Positions 7,456 to 16,011 of a stretch of 45,643 nucleotides of DNA are shown piece by piece (the first letter of the stretch is position 1; every line of letters starts with the position of its first letter). The DNA is taken from the NCBI GenBank assembly GCA_934667105.1, contig CAKULG010000020.1:1-45643 (forward strand), read 5' to 3'. This DNA comes from an uncultured Clostridia bacterium (GTDB taxonomy: Bacteria; Bacillota; Clostridia; Christensenellales; Aristaeellaceae). A program made the translations under genes and the position numbers. The notes below the pieces were generated by a model that was not told the origin of the DNA, ran no database searches, and was given only the letters and a program-made list of their open reading frames with translations.

Positions 7456-8592
7456 ATGAAGCAATTTAAGCCCGTAAAAACGGCCATCATCGGCTGCGGC
7501 ATGATTAGCGAAATCTATCTGAAAAACACCGTGGAATATTTCCAGGTGCTGGACGTGGTGGGCTGCGCCGATCTGATCCGCGAGCGCGCCCAGGCCAAGG
7601 CGGAGAAATACGGCATCCGCTGCATGACCAACGAGGAAATCTATCAGGATCCCGAGATTGAGCTGGTCATCAATTTGACCTACCCCACCTCCCATTACGA
7701 GGTGACCAAGGCGGCGCTGCTGGCGGGCAAGAACGTGCACAGCGAGAAGATGTTCGCCATCACCCTGGACCAGGCCAAGGAGCTGCGCGCCATCGCGGAG
7801 GAAAAGGGCCTGTCCCTCACCGCCGCGCCGGATACCTTCCTGGGCGCGCGGGTGCAGACCGCCCGCCAGATCATCGACAGCGGCATTCTGGGCACGCCCA
7901 TTTCGGCGGAGATTCTTTTGCAGCGCTGCTACACCCATCAAAACTGGAAAAAGGAATGCGAAAAGCGCTTCGCCTTCTGCCCCGGCGGCGGCTATATGAA
8001 CGACCTGGGCGGCTATTATCTCACCGCCATGGTTTCCCTGCTGGGCAATATCAGCCGCGTCACCGGCTTCTACCGCACCTACAACCCCGACCGCGTGTTC
8101 CATCATCCCCAGAATCCGGAATACGGCAAGCCCATGATCGTGGATCACGCGCCCAACTGCTACGCCGCCGCGCTGCAATTTGAAAACGGCGTGCTCTGCG
8201 GCCTGAGCATGACCAGCGAGGTGCGCGGGGGCGGCAGCAATTACGCCATCCACGGCACCGAGGGCAGCCTGTATCTGGACGACCCCAACAATTTCGGCGG
8301 CCCCCTGATGATCGAGCTGGCCGCGGGCGGCGGCAAAATGGAAGTGCCCCTCACCCACGCCTTCAGCGATAACATGCGCGGCCTGGGCGCGGCGGACGCG
8401 GCCTACGCCCTCCGCAACGGCCGCAAGCCCCGCTGCGGAACCGATCTGATCTATCATGTGTTTGAAACCTGCCAGGGCATCGAGGCCAGCTGCGATACCG
8501 GCCGGGTCTACGAGCTGCAATCCCGCTGCGAGCGCCCCGCCCCCTTCGCCGCCGGTTATCTGGAATATCCCGAAATGGTGATGGATATGTAA
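7456..8592 (+). CDS. Gfo/Idh/MocA family NAD(P)-dependent dehydrogenase
   Basis: This 378-residue protein has an N-terminal Rossmann fold (KTAIIGCGMISEIYL, glycines at 13-15) and a C-terminal oxidoreductase alpha/beta domain. The usual EKP lysine motif appears as SEKMF (about 96-100), with the catalytic Lys kept and Pro replaced by Met. The GGGYMNDLGGYYLTAM segment matches the conserved D-x-G-x-Y-Y region. Such enzymes oxidise sugars, inositols or glycosides, and pairing with TIM-barrel isomerases is typical of inositol or 3-keto-glycoside routes. AAGGAGGGAG precedes the ATG. The isomerase at 8908 follows after repeat copy 3 and may be co-expressed. Confidence 0.92.
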   Translation: MKQFKPVKTAIIGCGMISEIYLKNTVEYFQVLDVVGCADLIRERAQAKAEKYGIRCMTNEEIYQDPEIELVINLTYPTSHYEVTKAALLAGKNVHSEKMFAITLDQAKELRAIAEEKGLSLTAAPDTFLGARVQTARQIIDSGILGTPISAEILLQRCYTHQNWKKECEKRFAFCPGGGYMNDLGGYYLTAMVSLLGNISRVTGFYRTYNPDRVFHHPQNPEYGKPMIVDHAPNCYAAALQFENGVLCGLSMTSEVRGGGSNYAIHGTEGSLYLDDPNNFGGPLMIELAAGGGKMEVPLTHAFSDNMRGLGAADAAYALRNGRKPRCGTDLIYHVFETCQGIEASCDTGRVYELQSRCERPAPFAAGYLEYPEMVMDM

Positions 8593-8605
8593 TAAATTGA
8601 GAAAA

Positions 8606-8826
8606 GGGCGGGAGAAGGTTCTTTGGAGGCCAAAGAATGATTTTCCCCCTTCCGCAGCCTCAATCGGCGCGGTGCTTCGCTGCCGCTTGTTTCGGTTGAA
8701 TCGCGGGGCTTCCTGCGGCCTGAAGGCCGCTCCTGCCACTGGCAGGCCGGTCGTTTCTCTCCCCCTCCAAGAAAGCCGATTGTGGAAAGGCTGGAGGAAA
8801 GAACGCGGCTTGCTTCTCCGCCGAAG
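8606..8826. repeat. Modular hairpin repeat, copy 3, with GC-rich module
   Basis: It occupies most of the 315-bp gap before the second isomerase. A hairpin with intact apex (8619-8626 with 8630-8637) has an imperfect lower stem. The GC-rich module follows at about 8645-8785 with two internal hairpins (GCGGCC/GGCCGC at about 8718 and CCTGCC/GGCAGG at about 8734). Next come the box (CCAAGAAAGCCGATTG, 8767-8782) and the second box (GCGGCTTGCTTCTCCGCC, about 8805-8822). If the two flanking genes form one operon, this element is transcribed between them. Confidence 0.7.
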
Positions 8827-8907
8827 GGCGGGGAGCGGGAAGGCGAAGCCGCCCCGGGAAAACGTTAATCACCAACACCAAAACAAACATATTAGGAGGA
8901 AACAACA

Positions 8908-9690
8908 ATGGCTACCATCGCTCTGCAAATGTACACCATGCGCAATTTCATGGGCAGCAAGGAACAGGTGAAGGACACCCTGGAAAAGGTCGCCAAGATT
9001 GGCTACACCAAGGTGCAGATGAGCGTGCCCGCCTTCATGACGGTGGAGGAAGTGAAGGAAATGCTGGACGCCTGCGGCCTGCAGGCCGATTCCGCCCTGG
9101 CCCACAGCATGAAGATCGACGAGGAATTCGATCAGATCATGCACGAAGCGCAGGTGCTGGGCACCCATGTGATCCGCCTGGACGGCATTCCCAAGGAACT
9201 GGCCCAGACCCCCGAAGGCTTCCGCGAATACGCCGCCATTCTGGAAAAGGCGGGCAAGCGCTTCCATGAGCTGGGCTATGCGATGTATTATCATTTCCAT
9301 GCCTTCGAGTGGGTCAATTTCCCGGACGGCCAGCGGGGCATCGATATCCTTCTGAACGAAACCACCCCCGAATATGTGGGCTTCCAGCCCGATATTTACT
9401 GGCTCACCAGCGCCGGCACCGAGCCCTCCAGCAGCCTGCGCCTCTTTAAGGGCCGCGCCCGCTACATGCATGTGAAGGATTACGGCATCAAGGTGCGCAC
9501 CGGCATTCTGGAAAGCGTGCCCCGCACCTTCGCCTCCGTGGGCAAGGGCAATCTGAACCTCCCCGCCATCGTGAAAACCGCCCTGGAAATCGGCATCGAG
9601 GAATTCGTTGTGGAGCAGGACGAGTGCGAGGGCGATGTGTTCCAGTGCATCACCGATAGCTTCAACGGCCTGAAAAAGCTGGGGTTGTAA
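8908..9690 (+). CDS. Sugar phosphate isomerase/epimerase (TIM barrel), second copy type
   Basis: This 260-residue TIM-barrel protein is of the same broad family as 2479-3201 but only distantly similar. Likely metal or substrate residues are His129/His131/Glu134 (YYHFHAFEW), Asp162 (FQPDIYWLT), His188 (YMHVKDYG) and Glu236 (VVEQDEC). The ATG at 8908 has AGGAGGAAACAAC upstream. With the Gfo/Idh dehydrogenase it would fit oxidation of a sugar or polyol followed by isomerisation, elimination or epimerisation. The exact reaction is not deducible. Confidence 0.9.
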   Translation: MATIALQMYTMRNFMGSKEQVKDTLEKVAKIGYTKVQMSVPAFMTVEEVKEMLDACGLQADSALAHSMKIDEEFDQIMHEAQVLGTHVIRLDGIPKELAQTPEGFREYAAILEKAGKRFHELGYAMYYHFHAFEWVNFPDGQRGIDILLNETTPEYVGFQPDIYWLTSAGTEPSSSLRLFKGRARYMHVKDYGIKVRTGILESVPRTFASVGKGNLNLPAIVKTALEIGIEEFVVEQDECEGDVFQCITDSFNGLKKLGL

Positions 9691-9703
9691 TATAAAAAAT
9701 AAT

Positions 9704-9990
9704 GCGGGGGAGGTATTCTTTGGAGGCCAAAGAATACCTCCCCCGCGCCCCCTCTAAGAAAGCCGATTGGGTAATGGCAGAAAACAAGAAATCCGCTTGC
9801 TTTTCCGCGAACAAAGGGCGGCGCTCATCAGAATACCGCCCCCTTCCGCAGCCTCAGTCGGCGCGGCGGTTCGCTGCCGCTTCCGCCGCTTGTTTTGGTT
9901 GACTCGCGGGGCTTCCTGCGGCCTGAAGGCCGCTCCTGCCGCAGGCAGGCCGGTCGTTTCGCCCCCCCAAGAAAGCCGCCTGGATAAAAG
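9704..9990. repeat. Modular hairpin repeat, copy 4, fullest version
   Basis: It fills most of the 410-bp gap between the isomerase and the convergent amidohydrolase. A perfect 20-bp stem (9704-9723 with 9727-9746) has a 3-base AGG loop. The left arm is GCGGGGGAGGTATTCTTTGG. It is followed by the box (TCTAAGAAAGCCGATTGGG, 9753-9771), a second-box relative (about 9787-9808), the GC-rich module (about 9841-9965) and a second copy of the main box at about 9967-9985. Its lower stem (AGGTA/TACCT) differs from copies 1, 2, 7 and 10 (AACC/GGTT) on both arms. Confidence 0.8.
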
Positions 9991-10099
9991 CGGGGCACAA
10001 AAAGCTGCTGGCGGAGAAGCCAGCAGAAAGCATAAAAACAACTTGACGCTTTTTTCCCATCGCGGGACGAGAGCGTTTTTTATTGACCGGCAAAGCGTC

Positions 10100-11236
10100 T
10101 CAGCCGAACAGCTTCTCGGCCTTTTTCAGGTTTTCCAGGTGCAGCGCGCGCTCATCGCCCAGGCGCGCGCCGTATTCGCCCGCCCGAATCGCGTCCGCCA
10201 GCCGGGCGCATTCCGCCCGCGCCCGTTCAGGCACAATCGCCCGGGGCCTTTCGCCCAGCCGTGCGGTAAAATTCTCCACATAAATCTTTTGAAGCGCCGC
10301 ATCGGGCAGATGCAGCGGCGTGTAGGCGTAATTCTGGAAAACGAAGGGCTCGCTTTCCTCCAGGCTGCGGCGGCTCAGCAGCGCGGCGGACAGCCCCCAG
10401 GCCTTGAGGGTTCCGTCCGGCGCCAGGGGCACGTTATACATATCCGTGCCATAGAGAAGCCGGTCGGCAAAGCGAAGGAAAAATTCGCGCCAGGCCCGGG
10501 GGTCGCGAGAGGCGGCCTTGTAAACCGATGCGCTGGGCGTCAGGTCGTAGGCGGTGTTGGGGTAATCCGAAAGGAAGCGTGTCGCCGCCTCCACCGATTC
10601 CCCGTCACAGGAGAGATGCGCCAGGCATAGCCGAAGGCGCGGATGGCGGCGCATCACGCCCTCGATTTCCTGATAAATCTGATGCCGCGGAGGGAAGCTT
10701 TCATCGCAGAGCCAATTGCGGCTTCGGAAATACGTCGCATGGGGACCGTTCAGATCCCAGCATTCCAGGGGATCGGCGGCGTGGAGCGTGATGGGAACGC
10801 CCTGCTCCTCCGCATAGGCGAACAAGGGCTCGAACAGCGCGCTATCCAGCGCATAGCCCAGCTTCTTGCGCATCCCCGGCTTTTCCTCCCACATTTTCAG
10901 GCCGTCAAAGCCCATTTCCCAGGCGCGGCGCAGCTGTTCCCGGTAGCCCTGGGGGGTATCGCGCTGATCGCCGAAATGCTGCAGCCCCGCAAAGGCGTAC
11001 ACCCGCGGCTGAAGCGCCTGCTTTTCGTACAGGGCGCGCATGCTGTTGGTGGGATCGACGCAGCCGTCCTCCCGCATCCAATCGTGCAGCGCCAAAAGAA
11101 GGATTCGGTCGTAGCCGAAGAAATCCATGAGCTGGCGGAACGTTTCCGTTGTTTTTTCTATCGGCTCCACATCTTCGATATGGTGATGACTGTCATTTAC
11201 CGGAAAAGGCTTGAATTGTTTAAATTGCTCGTTCAC
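10100..11236 (-). CDS. Amidohydrolase-superfamily metal-dependent hydrolase
   Basis: This 378-residue protein has the TIM-barrel amidohydrolase (Amidohydro_2-like) pattern: an N-terminal metal motif DSHHHIED (His17-19), ITLHAADP with a central histidine, CLAHLSCDGE, and a late Asp in LLYGTDMYN. I choose GTG 11236 as start because AAAGGAG lies 10 bases upstream and the protein then begins close to the metal motif. The frame is open to an ATG at 11341 that would add 35 atypical residues. Relatives hydrolyse or decarboxylate cyclic carboxylic acids and lactones. Its place beside the dehydrogenase and isomerase suggests a role in the same sugar-acid or lactone route. Confidence 0.85.
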   Translation of the reverse strand: MNEQFKQFKPFPVNDSHHHIEDVEPIEKTTETFRQLMDFFGYDRILLLALHDWMREDGCVDPTNSMRALYEKQALQPRVYAFAGLQHFGDQRDTPQGYREQLRRAWEMGFDGLKMWEEKPGMRKKLGYALDSALFEPLFAYAEEQGVPITLHAADPLECWDLNGPHATYFRSRNWLCDESFPPRHQIYQEIEGVMRRHPRLRLCLAHLSCDGESVEAATRFLSDYPNTAYDLTPSASVYKAASRDPRAWREFFLRFADRLLYGTDMYNVPLAPDGTLKAWGLSAALLSRRSLEESEPFVFQNYAYTPLHLPDAALQKIYVENFTARLGERPRAIVPERARAECARLADAIRAGEYGARLGDERALHLENLKKAEKLFG

Positions 11237-11454
11237 GCTGGGCGGCTCCTTTCGATGGCTGAGAAACGCGCCCCGTCCGGGGGCTCCCCGTGCAGAGGCG
11301 GGAAACGTCCAGGCGAAAAGCAAGCGTTTTTTCGCGACCATTATATCAAATGTTTGCCGGATTGTAAATATGGGCGTAAAACGGCATGGGTGTAAAACGC
11401 CAGCCTTTTCACTCTTTTCACTCTTAAATGTTACAATTTCTTTTCAAATGTGTG

Positions 11455-11483
11455 TGGATATTTGGAGAAATAAATGATATACT
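11455..11483 (+). promoter_or_regulatory. Candidate promoter for the thioredoxin-reductase-like gene
   Basis: TGGATA (four of six to -35) and TATACT (five of six to -10) are 17 bp apart in an AT-rich patch, ending 43 bp before ATG 11527. Confidence 0.5.
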
Positions 11484-11526
11484 GAAGGCGGGCCGTCCCC
11501 AGGCGGGCGCGGCGAAGGGAGAAGCT

Positions 11527-12390
11527 ATGAAGTACGACGTATTGATTATTGGCGGCGGCCCGGCGGGGTGCGCCGCGGCGCTGACGCTGCGGCTGCGGGG
11601 CAAAAGCGTGCTGCTGGCGGCCGCCGGGCCGGGGGCGCTGGCAAAAGCGCCGCTGGTGGATAATTACCCGGGGGTGCCCCATATCCCGGGGGCGGAGTTG
11701 ACCGCCCGGCTGCAGGCCCAGGCCAGGGACGCGGGGGCGGAACTGCGGGAGGCGCTGGTGCAGCGGGTGCTGCCCATGGGCGGGGAATTTTCCGCGCTGC
11801 TGGGGCAGGAAATCGTGCAGGCCCGGGCCGTGCTGCTGGCCACGGGCGCGCCCCGGGCCCGGGCGCTTCCGGGGGAGGAGGCGCTGGTGGGCCGGGGGGT
11901 CAGCTATTGCGCCACCTGCGACGGCATGCTCTATCGCGGCAAGGAAATCGCGGTGATCGGCGGCTGGGCGGAGGCGGCGGAGGAGGCCAATTTTCTTGCC
12001 ACCCTGGCGAAAACCGCCTATTACGCGGAGCGGCCGCACCCCCTTTCGGCCCTGGCTGCGGCGGTGGAGCGCGCCCCGGGCAAGCCCCTTTCTTTGGAGC
12101 GGGCGGGGGAGAAAATCCGCCTGACCACCGACGCGGGGGCCCGGGAATTCGACGGCGTATTTATTCTGCGCCCCGCGATGGCCCTCTCCCAGCTGCTGCC
12201 CGAGCTGCGCACGGAGCGGGGGCACATTCTGCGGGACGCGGCGGGGCAAACCAGCCTGCCCCTGGTCTGCGCCGCGGGGGACGCGGCGGGCATGCCCTAT
12301 CAGGCGGCCAAGGCGGCGGGGGAGGGCAATGTGGCCGCCCTGACGCTGGCCCGGCTGCTGGATGAAAAAGACCGGCAGGAAAAGAAATAA
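11527..12390 (+). CDS. Thioredoxin reductase-like FAD/NAD(P) disulfide oxidoreductase
   Basis: This 287-residue flavoprotein has an N-terminal FAD motif (IIGGGPAGCAAA, glycines 9-14), the redox pair Cys128/Cys131 in SYCATCDGMLYRG exactly as in thioredoxin reductases, and a C-terminal FAD segment (CAAGDAAGMPYQAAKAAGEG). The NADPH-binding motif, normally GGGDSAAEEA, reads GGWAEAAEEA here, losing one glycine and the Ser. It is somewhat short for the family (about 305-315). No thioredoxin gene is adjacent, so a ferredoxin- or other-protein-linked role is possible. AGGGAGAAGCT precedes the ATG. The next gene starts 126 bp downstream and could be co-transcribed. Confidence 0.88.
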   Translation: MKYDVLIIGGGPAGCAAALTLRLRGKSVLLAAAGPGALAKAPLVDNYPGVPHIPGAELTARLQAQARDAGAELREALVQRVLPMGGEFSALLGQEIVQARAVLLATGAPRARALPGEEALVGRGVSYCATCDGMLYRGKEIAVIGGWAEAAEEANFLATLAKTAYYAERPHPLSALAAAVERAPGKPLSLERAGEKIRLTTDAGAREFDGVFILRPAMALSQLLPELRTERGHILRDAAGQTSLPLVCAAGDAAGMPYQAAKAAGEGNVAALTLARLLDEKDRQEKK

Positions 12391-12516
12391 TAACTATAGG
12401 TAAAGGCACGCTAAAACCACACCCCACGGAATCCGCGGGGAACGGCCCGAACAAACCCCATTCTCGAAGAAGCGCCCCGCCTTCGCGCCGGGCGAAACAA
12501 AAGGAGGAAACAGAAG

Positions 12517-13581
12517 ATGAAAAAATGCGTTGCGTGGCTGCTGAGCCTGTGCCTGCTGCTGACGGGGGCCGCTCCCGCTCTGGCCGCCCCCCTGCGGGAC
12601 GCCCAGGCCATGGAGCTGACGGTGGATCTGGGCATGACGTCGCTGCTGGAAATGGTGCTGGGCGCGGCGGTGAACCGGGATGTGGATTCCCTGCCCGCGG
12701 GAGAGGCCCCCAGCCAGGCGCTGATGGAGGGCGTGCTCACCCTGGGGCTGTATCAGCTGGCCCTGCCCTATTCCGGCAACGAGCTTTTCCAGGGCGCGGC
12801 CACGCTTTCCCAGACGGAGATTGCTGAAATGTACGGCGATATTTTCACCAGCGGCGCGTATGCCGAAATCACCGCCCCCACCTGCCCCTGCATCACGGCG
12901 GAAAAGGGCGCGCTGCGCTTTGACTTATCCTCTCTGAAGGAAAACCCCGTGGTGGGCGTGTCCGTATATTCCACCCGCTTTGACGGAACGGACGCGGACG
13001 TGCTGTGCGATCTGTATCTCTATTACGGCGAAATGGGCCAGAGCGCCGAGGCCCTGCCCGAGGACGCGCTGACCTGGCTGTGCCAGGCCCGGGTTTCTCT
13101 GCGCAGCGCCCCCGAAACCCTCTACGGCTACACCGTGAACGGCTTTTCCCTCTCGCCCACCTATCAGGACGGCATGCTGGCCGATTGGCAGGAAACCGTG
13201 AACGAGGAATACGGCTATTCCTTTAATCTGCCCTCCATTATGGGCCTGGCCCAGGAGGACGCGGCCCACCGGGTCTGGCAGACGGCGGACGGCGCGGCCA
13301 GCCTGTCCATCGAGGCCGCGGTCCAGCCCGAAGGCGGCTTTGAGGCGCTGCTGATGGATTTCCGCGCCCAGGCCCGGCAGATGGATGTGCGGGTGATGGA
13401 GGATGTGCGCCGCTTCAGCGTGCTGGAGGAGGGGGCCTACACCCTCTGCGTGGCCCCCGAGGGCAGCGAATGGGCCTATTGGCTCATCCTCACCTTCCCG
13501 GCAGAGCGCCAGGCGGAATACGCGCTCTACGCCGAATTCCTGTATAATTCCTTCTCCGCCCAGGGGGAAGCCAATGGCTAA
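12517..13581 (+). CDS. Secreted protein of unknown function
   Basis: This 354-residue protein has a clear signal peptide (MKKCVAWLLSLCLLLTGAAPALA, cleavage probably after residue 23) with no lipobox cysteine at the cleavage site. The mature part is acidic and has no membrane helix. The second half (about 225-345, from YGYSFNLPSIMGLA) resembles in style the secreted beta-rich domains found in many Clostridia, but I cannot name a family. AAAGGAGGAAAC gives a strong ribosome site. The following gene starts 8 bp before this one ends, so the two are translationally coupled and probably act together outside the cell. Confidence 0.75.
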   Translation: MKKCVAWLLSLCLLLTGAAPALAAPLRDAQAMELTVDLGMTSLLEMVLGAAVNRDVDSLPAGEAPSQALMEGVLTLGLYQLALPYSGNELFQGAATLSQTEIAEMYGDIFTSGAYAEITAPTCPCITAEKGALRFDLSSLKENPVVGVSVYSTRFDGTDADVLCDLYLYYGEMGQSAEALPEDALTWLCQARVSLRSAPETLYGYTVNGFSLSPTYQDGMLADWQETVNEEYGYSFNLPSIMGLAQEDAAHRVWQTADGAASLSIEAAVQPEGGFEALLMDFRAQARQMDVRVMEDVRRFSVLEEGAYTLCVAPEGSEWAYWLILTFPAERQAEYALYAEFLYNSFSAQGEANG

Positions 13582-14308
13582 GCGGCTGACGGCGCTTTTC
13601 CTGGCGCTGCTGCTGTGCGCCGCCGGGGCCCGGGCGGAGACCGCCCTGGAAAGGAACGAGGGGGAGGCCTATTTCCCCGATGAGAAAAGCTGGACCTATC
13701 ATTTCACCTACGCCTATCCCCATCTGACGGGGGAGGATTACGCCTCCCTTCTCATTGACGAAACCTACGCCATGGCGCTGGATGAAATGCTGCAATTGGT
13801 GCTGCCCATGTTCGCCGAGGAGCCCGCCATGCGCTATGACGGCCGCAACGAGGTGCGCCATGATTTCATCGTGACCTGCAACAACGATCGCTTTCTCTCC
13901 ATTTTGCAGCAGAAAGCCCAGTCCCGGGGCGAAGCGGGCACGCTGCTGACCCTGGAAGCCCAGGTGTTCGATCTGGCGGGCGAATACCTGGGCGAGCCCC
14001 TCACCCTCCGGGGCCTCACCCTGCGGGACGGCGAATACCTGGGCGAATCCTCCGATCAGCTTGCCGCCGCCGTGCTGCCCGGGCTCTATGCCGAGTTTCA
14101 GCGCCTGCAGGCGGAGGGCGTCGCCCGCCCCGAAATCACCCGGGCCGAATTTGAGCAGGAATTTTCTCCCGCCCAGTGCTTTTTCGCGGATGAGGAAAAC
14201 CGCGTTGTGTTCTTCTTTCCGCCCGCGCTGCTTGCCGCCCCCTCCTTCGACGTGCCCCTCTTCCCCTTCACCCTGGACGCCCTGGCCGCCGCGCTGGAGG
14301 GGGCCTGA
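13574..14308 (+). CDS. Secreted DUF3298/RsiV-like domain protein
   Basis: This 244-residue protein has a signal peptide (MAKRLTALFLALLLCAAGARA). The mature domain has the layout of DUF3298/RsiV-type extracytoplasmic domains: YFPDEKSWTYHFTYAYPHL early, LTLRGLTL in the middle, and the late signature CFFADEENRVVFFFPP with LFPFTLDAL. In RsiV this fold senses lysozyme, but RsiV has a cytoplasmic anti-sigma helix and membrane anchor that are absent here. It could be a secreted sensor or decoy, or a PdaC-like accessory without the deacetylase domain. The start at 13574 overlaps the upstream gene by 8 bp, with GGGGGAAG as ribosome site. Confidence 0.75.
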   Translation: MAKRLTALFLALLLCAAGARAETALERNEGEAYFPDEKSWTYHFTYAYPHLTGEDYASLLIDETYAMALDEMLQLVLPMFAEEPAMRYDGRNEVRHDFIVTCNNDRFLSILQQKAQSRGEAGTLLTLEAQVFDLAGEYLGEPLTLRGLTLRDGEYLGESSDQLAAAVLPGLYAEFQRLQAEGVARPEITRAEFEQEFSPAQCFFADEENRVVFFFPPALLAAPSFDVPLFPFTLDALAAALEGA

Positions 14309-14340
14309 GGGGGATTTCTGGAGCGGATAGGGGCGGGAGC

Positions 14341-14605
14341 AACGGGCTTGCTTCTCCATCGAGAAAACGAAAAATTTTGGGGCGCGAAAAACGTATCTCC
14401 GCAAAGGAAAAATTGAAAATACGGCGAGAAACTTGTTTCCTTTTGCTGGCGGAGAGGCCGGCAGATCGCTTGCTTCGGCCAAACCCATACGGCATTCTTG
14501 AAAGGGGTGCGGGGGAAGCCATTCTGGTGAGCGCCGCTCTTTTTTAGGGCGGCTGAGGGCGGGCAATTTTTAAATTGCCGCCCGCCCAAGAATGGTTCCC
14601 CCGCA
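14341..14605. repeat. Modular hairpin repeat, copy 5, apex replaced
   Basis: It lies in the 457-bp gap before the aminotransferase. The second box (AACGGGCTTGCTTCTCC) is at 14341-14357. A reverse-oriented main box (CCCATACGGCATTCTTG) at 14484-14500 precedes a stem with arms about 14508-14525 and 14588-14605. The usual TTTG/CAAA apex is replaced by about 60 bp holding its own hairpin (GGGCGGGCAATTT at 14558-14570 facing AAATTGCC at 14572-14579 and GCCCGCCC at 14580-14587). The rest of the gap, 14610-14720, is strikingly AT-rich and may hold the aminotransferase promoter, though I find no well-spaced pair of boxes. Confidence 0.65.
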
Positions 14606-14765
14606 GCTATTTTTATGTCCGCATGCTCTGTGCAAGATAAAAAATAAAAAAATTCATTTTTAAAAGTTTTTTTATTTTGATAGCAGGAGAAATGAAATTT
14701 GCATAGAATGTAATATGCGAAAAGCAGATTACGCGGCGGAGCCGCTGAAAGGGGCGGAATTTATT

Positions 14766-15986
14766 ATGGCCTTAACCATCTCTCGTCTGTGCCAGGGGAT
14801 TGCCCCCTCGGTAACGCTGAAGATAAACGCGCGGGCGGCGGAGCTGCGGGAAAGCGGGCAGGATATTATCGCCCTGGGCGCGGGGGAGCCGGATTTTGAC
14901 ACCCCGGCGTTCATCCGGGAAGCGGCGAAGCGCGCCATCGACGAGGGGGAAACGCGCTACACCGCCGCTGCGGGCACGCCGCGGCTGCGCCAGGCGGTAT
15001 GCGATTTTCTGCTGCGGGAGAAGGAACTTTCCTATTCCGCAAGCCAGGTTTTAATCTGCAACGGCGCGAAGCAGGCGCTGGTGAACGCCCTGGCGGCCAT
15101 GCTGGATCCCGGGGACGAAGTGATTCTGCCCGCGCCCTGCTGGGTGAGCTATCCCGAAATGATCGGCATGGCGGGGGGCAAGGCGGTATGGGTGTATGCG
15201 GACGAGGGGGAGGGCTTCATCCCGCCCATCGAGCGCATTCGCGCCGCCGTGACGGAGCGCACAAAGGCCATCATCCTCAATTCGCCCAGCAATCCCACCG
15301 GCGCGGTCTGGAGCCGGGAGCAGCTGCTGGCCGTGGGCGAGCTGGCGGTGGAAAAGGATTTTTATATCATCAGCGACGAGATTTATGATAAGCTGCTCTA
15401 CGACGGGGCGGAGGCAACGTCCGTGCCCTCCCTTTCTCCGGCGATTTACGCCCGCACGGTGCTGATTAACGGCTGGAGCAAGGCCTACGCCATGACGGGC
15501 TGGCGGCTGGGCTACGCGGCGGGGCCCAAACGGCTGATCGCCGCCATGAGCGCCTATCAGAGCCACGCCACCGGCAACCCCAATTCCATCGCCCAGGCGG
15601 CGGGGCTGGCCGCGCTGACGGGGGATCAAAGCTGCGTTTCTCAGATGGCGGCGGCCTTTGCCCGGCGGCGGGAACTGGCCCTGGGCTTGATCGCCCGGAT
15701 GCCCCAGGTATCCTGCTTTGTGCCCCGGGGCGCGTTCTATATCATGCTGAATGTGAAAAATCTTATCGGCAAGCAGTACGGCGGCCGGGAGATTCAAAGC
15801 GACGGCGATGTGGCCGAGCTGCTGCTGGAATACGCCCAGGTGGCGGTGGTTCCGGGCGGGCCCTTCGGCGCGCCGGGCTATTGCCGCATTTCCTACGCGG
15901 CGGCGGATAACCGCCTGGCCGAGGCCCTGCGGCGCATCAAGCTGTTCCTTTACAACCTGGAAACCGCCCAGGCCATGGAGGCGTGA
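14766..15986 (+). CDS. Pyridoxal phosphate-dependent class I aminotransferase (AspC-like)
   Basis: This 406-residue fold-type I enzyme shows GAGEPDFDTP (39-47), the PLP contacts LNSPSNPTG (171-179) and SDEIYD with Asp204, and the Schiff-base lysine Lys239 in NGWSKAYAMTGWRLGY. These fit the aspartate/aromatic aminotransferase (1-gamma) group, which moves amino groups between amino acids and 2-oxoglutarate. The choice of ATG 14766 rests on AAAGGGGCGG upstream and on typical N-terminal length. The frame is open to 14715. A GC-rich hairpin with a T6 run follows at 16012-16050, so it is likely monocistronic. Confidence 0.94.
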   Translation: MALTISRLCQGIAPSVTLKINARAAELRESGQDIIALGAGEPDFDTPAFIREAAKRAIDEGETRYTAAAGTPRLRQAVCDFLLREKELSYSASQVLICNGAKQALVNALAAMLDPGDEVILPAPCWVSYPEMIGMAGGKAVWVYADEGEGFIPPIERIRAAVTERTKAIILNSPSNPTGAVWSREQLLAVGELAVEKDFYIISDEIYDKLLYDGAEATSVPSLSPAIYARTVLINGWSKAYAMTGWRLGYAAGPKRLIAAMSAYQSHATGNPNSIAQAAGLAALTGDQSCVSQMAAAFARRRELALGLIARMPQVSCFVPRGAFYIMLNVKNLIGKQYGGREIQSDGDVAELLLEYAQVAVVPGGPFGAPGYCRISYAAADNRLAEALRRIKLFLYNLETAQAMEA

Positions 15987-16011
15987 AGGAAGCAATAATA
16001 ACGCGAATAAT

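Noticed and set aside
8645..8785. The GC-rich repeat module as a coding sequence or tRNA-like RNA
   Set aside because: No frame with a start and ribosome site is shared by the three copies, and the two hairpins do not form a cloverleaf. No tRNA consensus arms were seen.
13574..14308. Anti-sigma factor RsiV
   Set aside because: Signal peptide only, no transmembrane anchor or cytoplasmic anti-sigma helix, and no sigma gene beside it.
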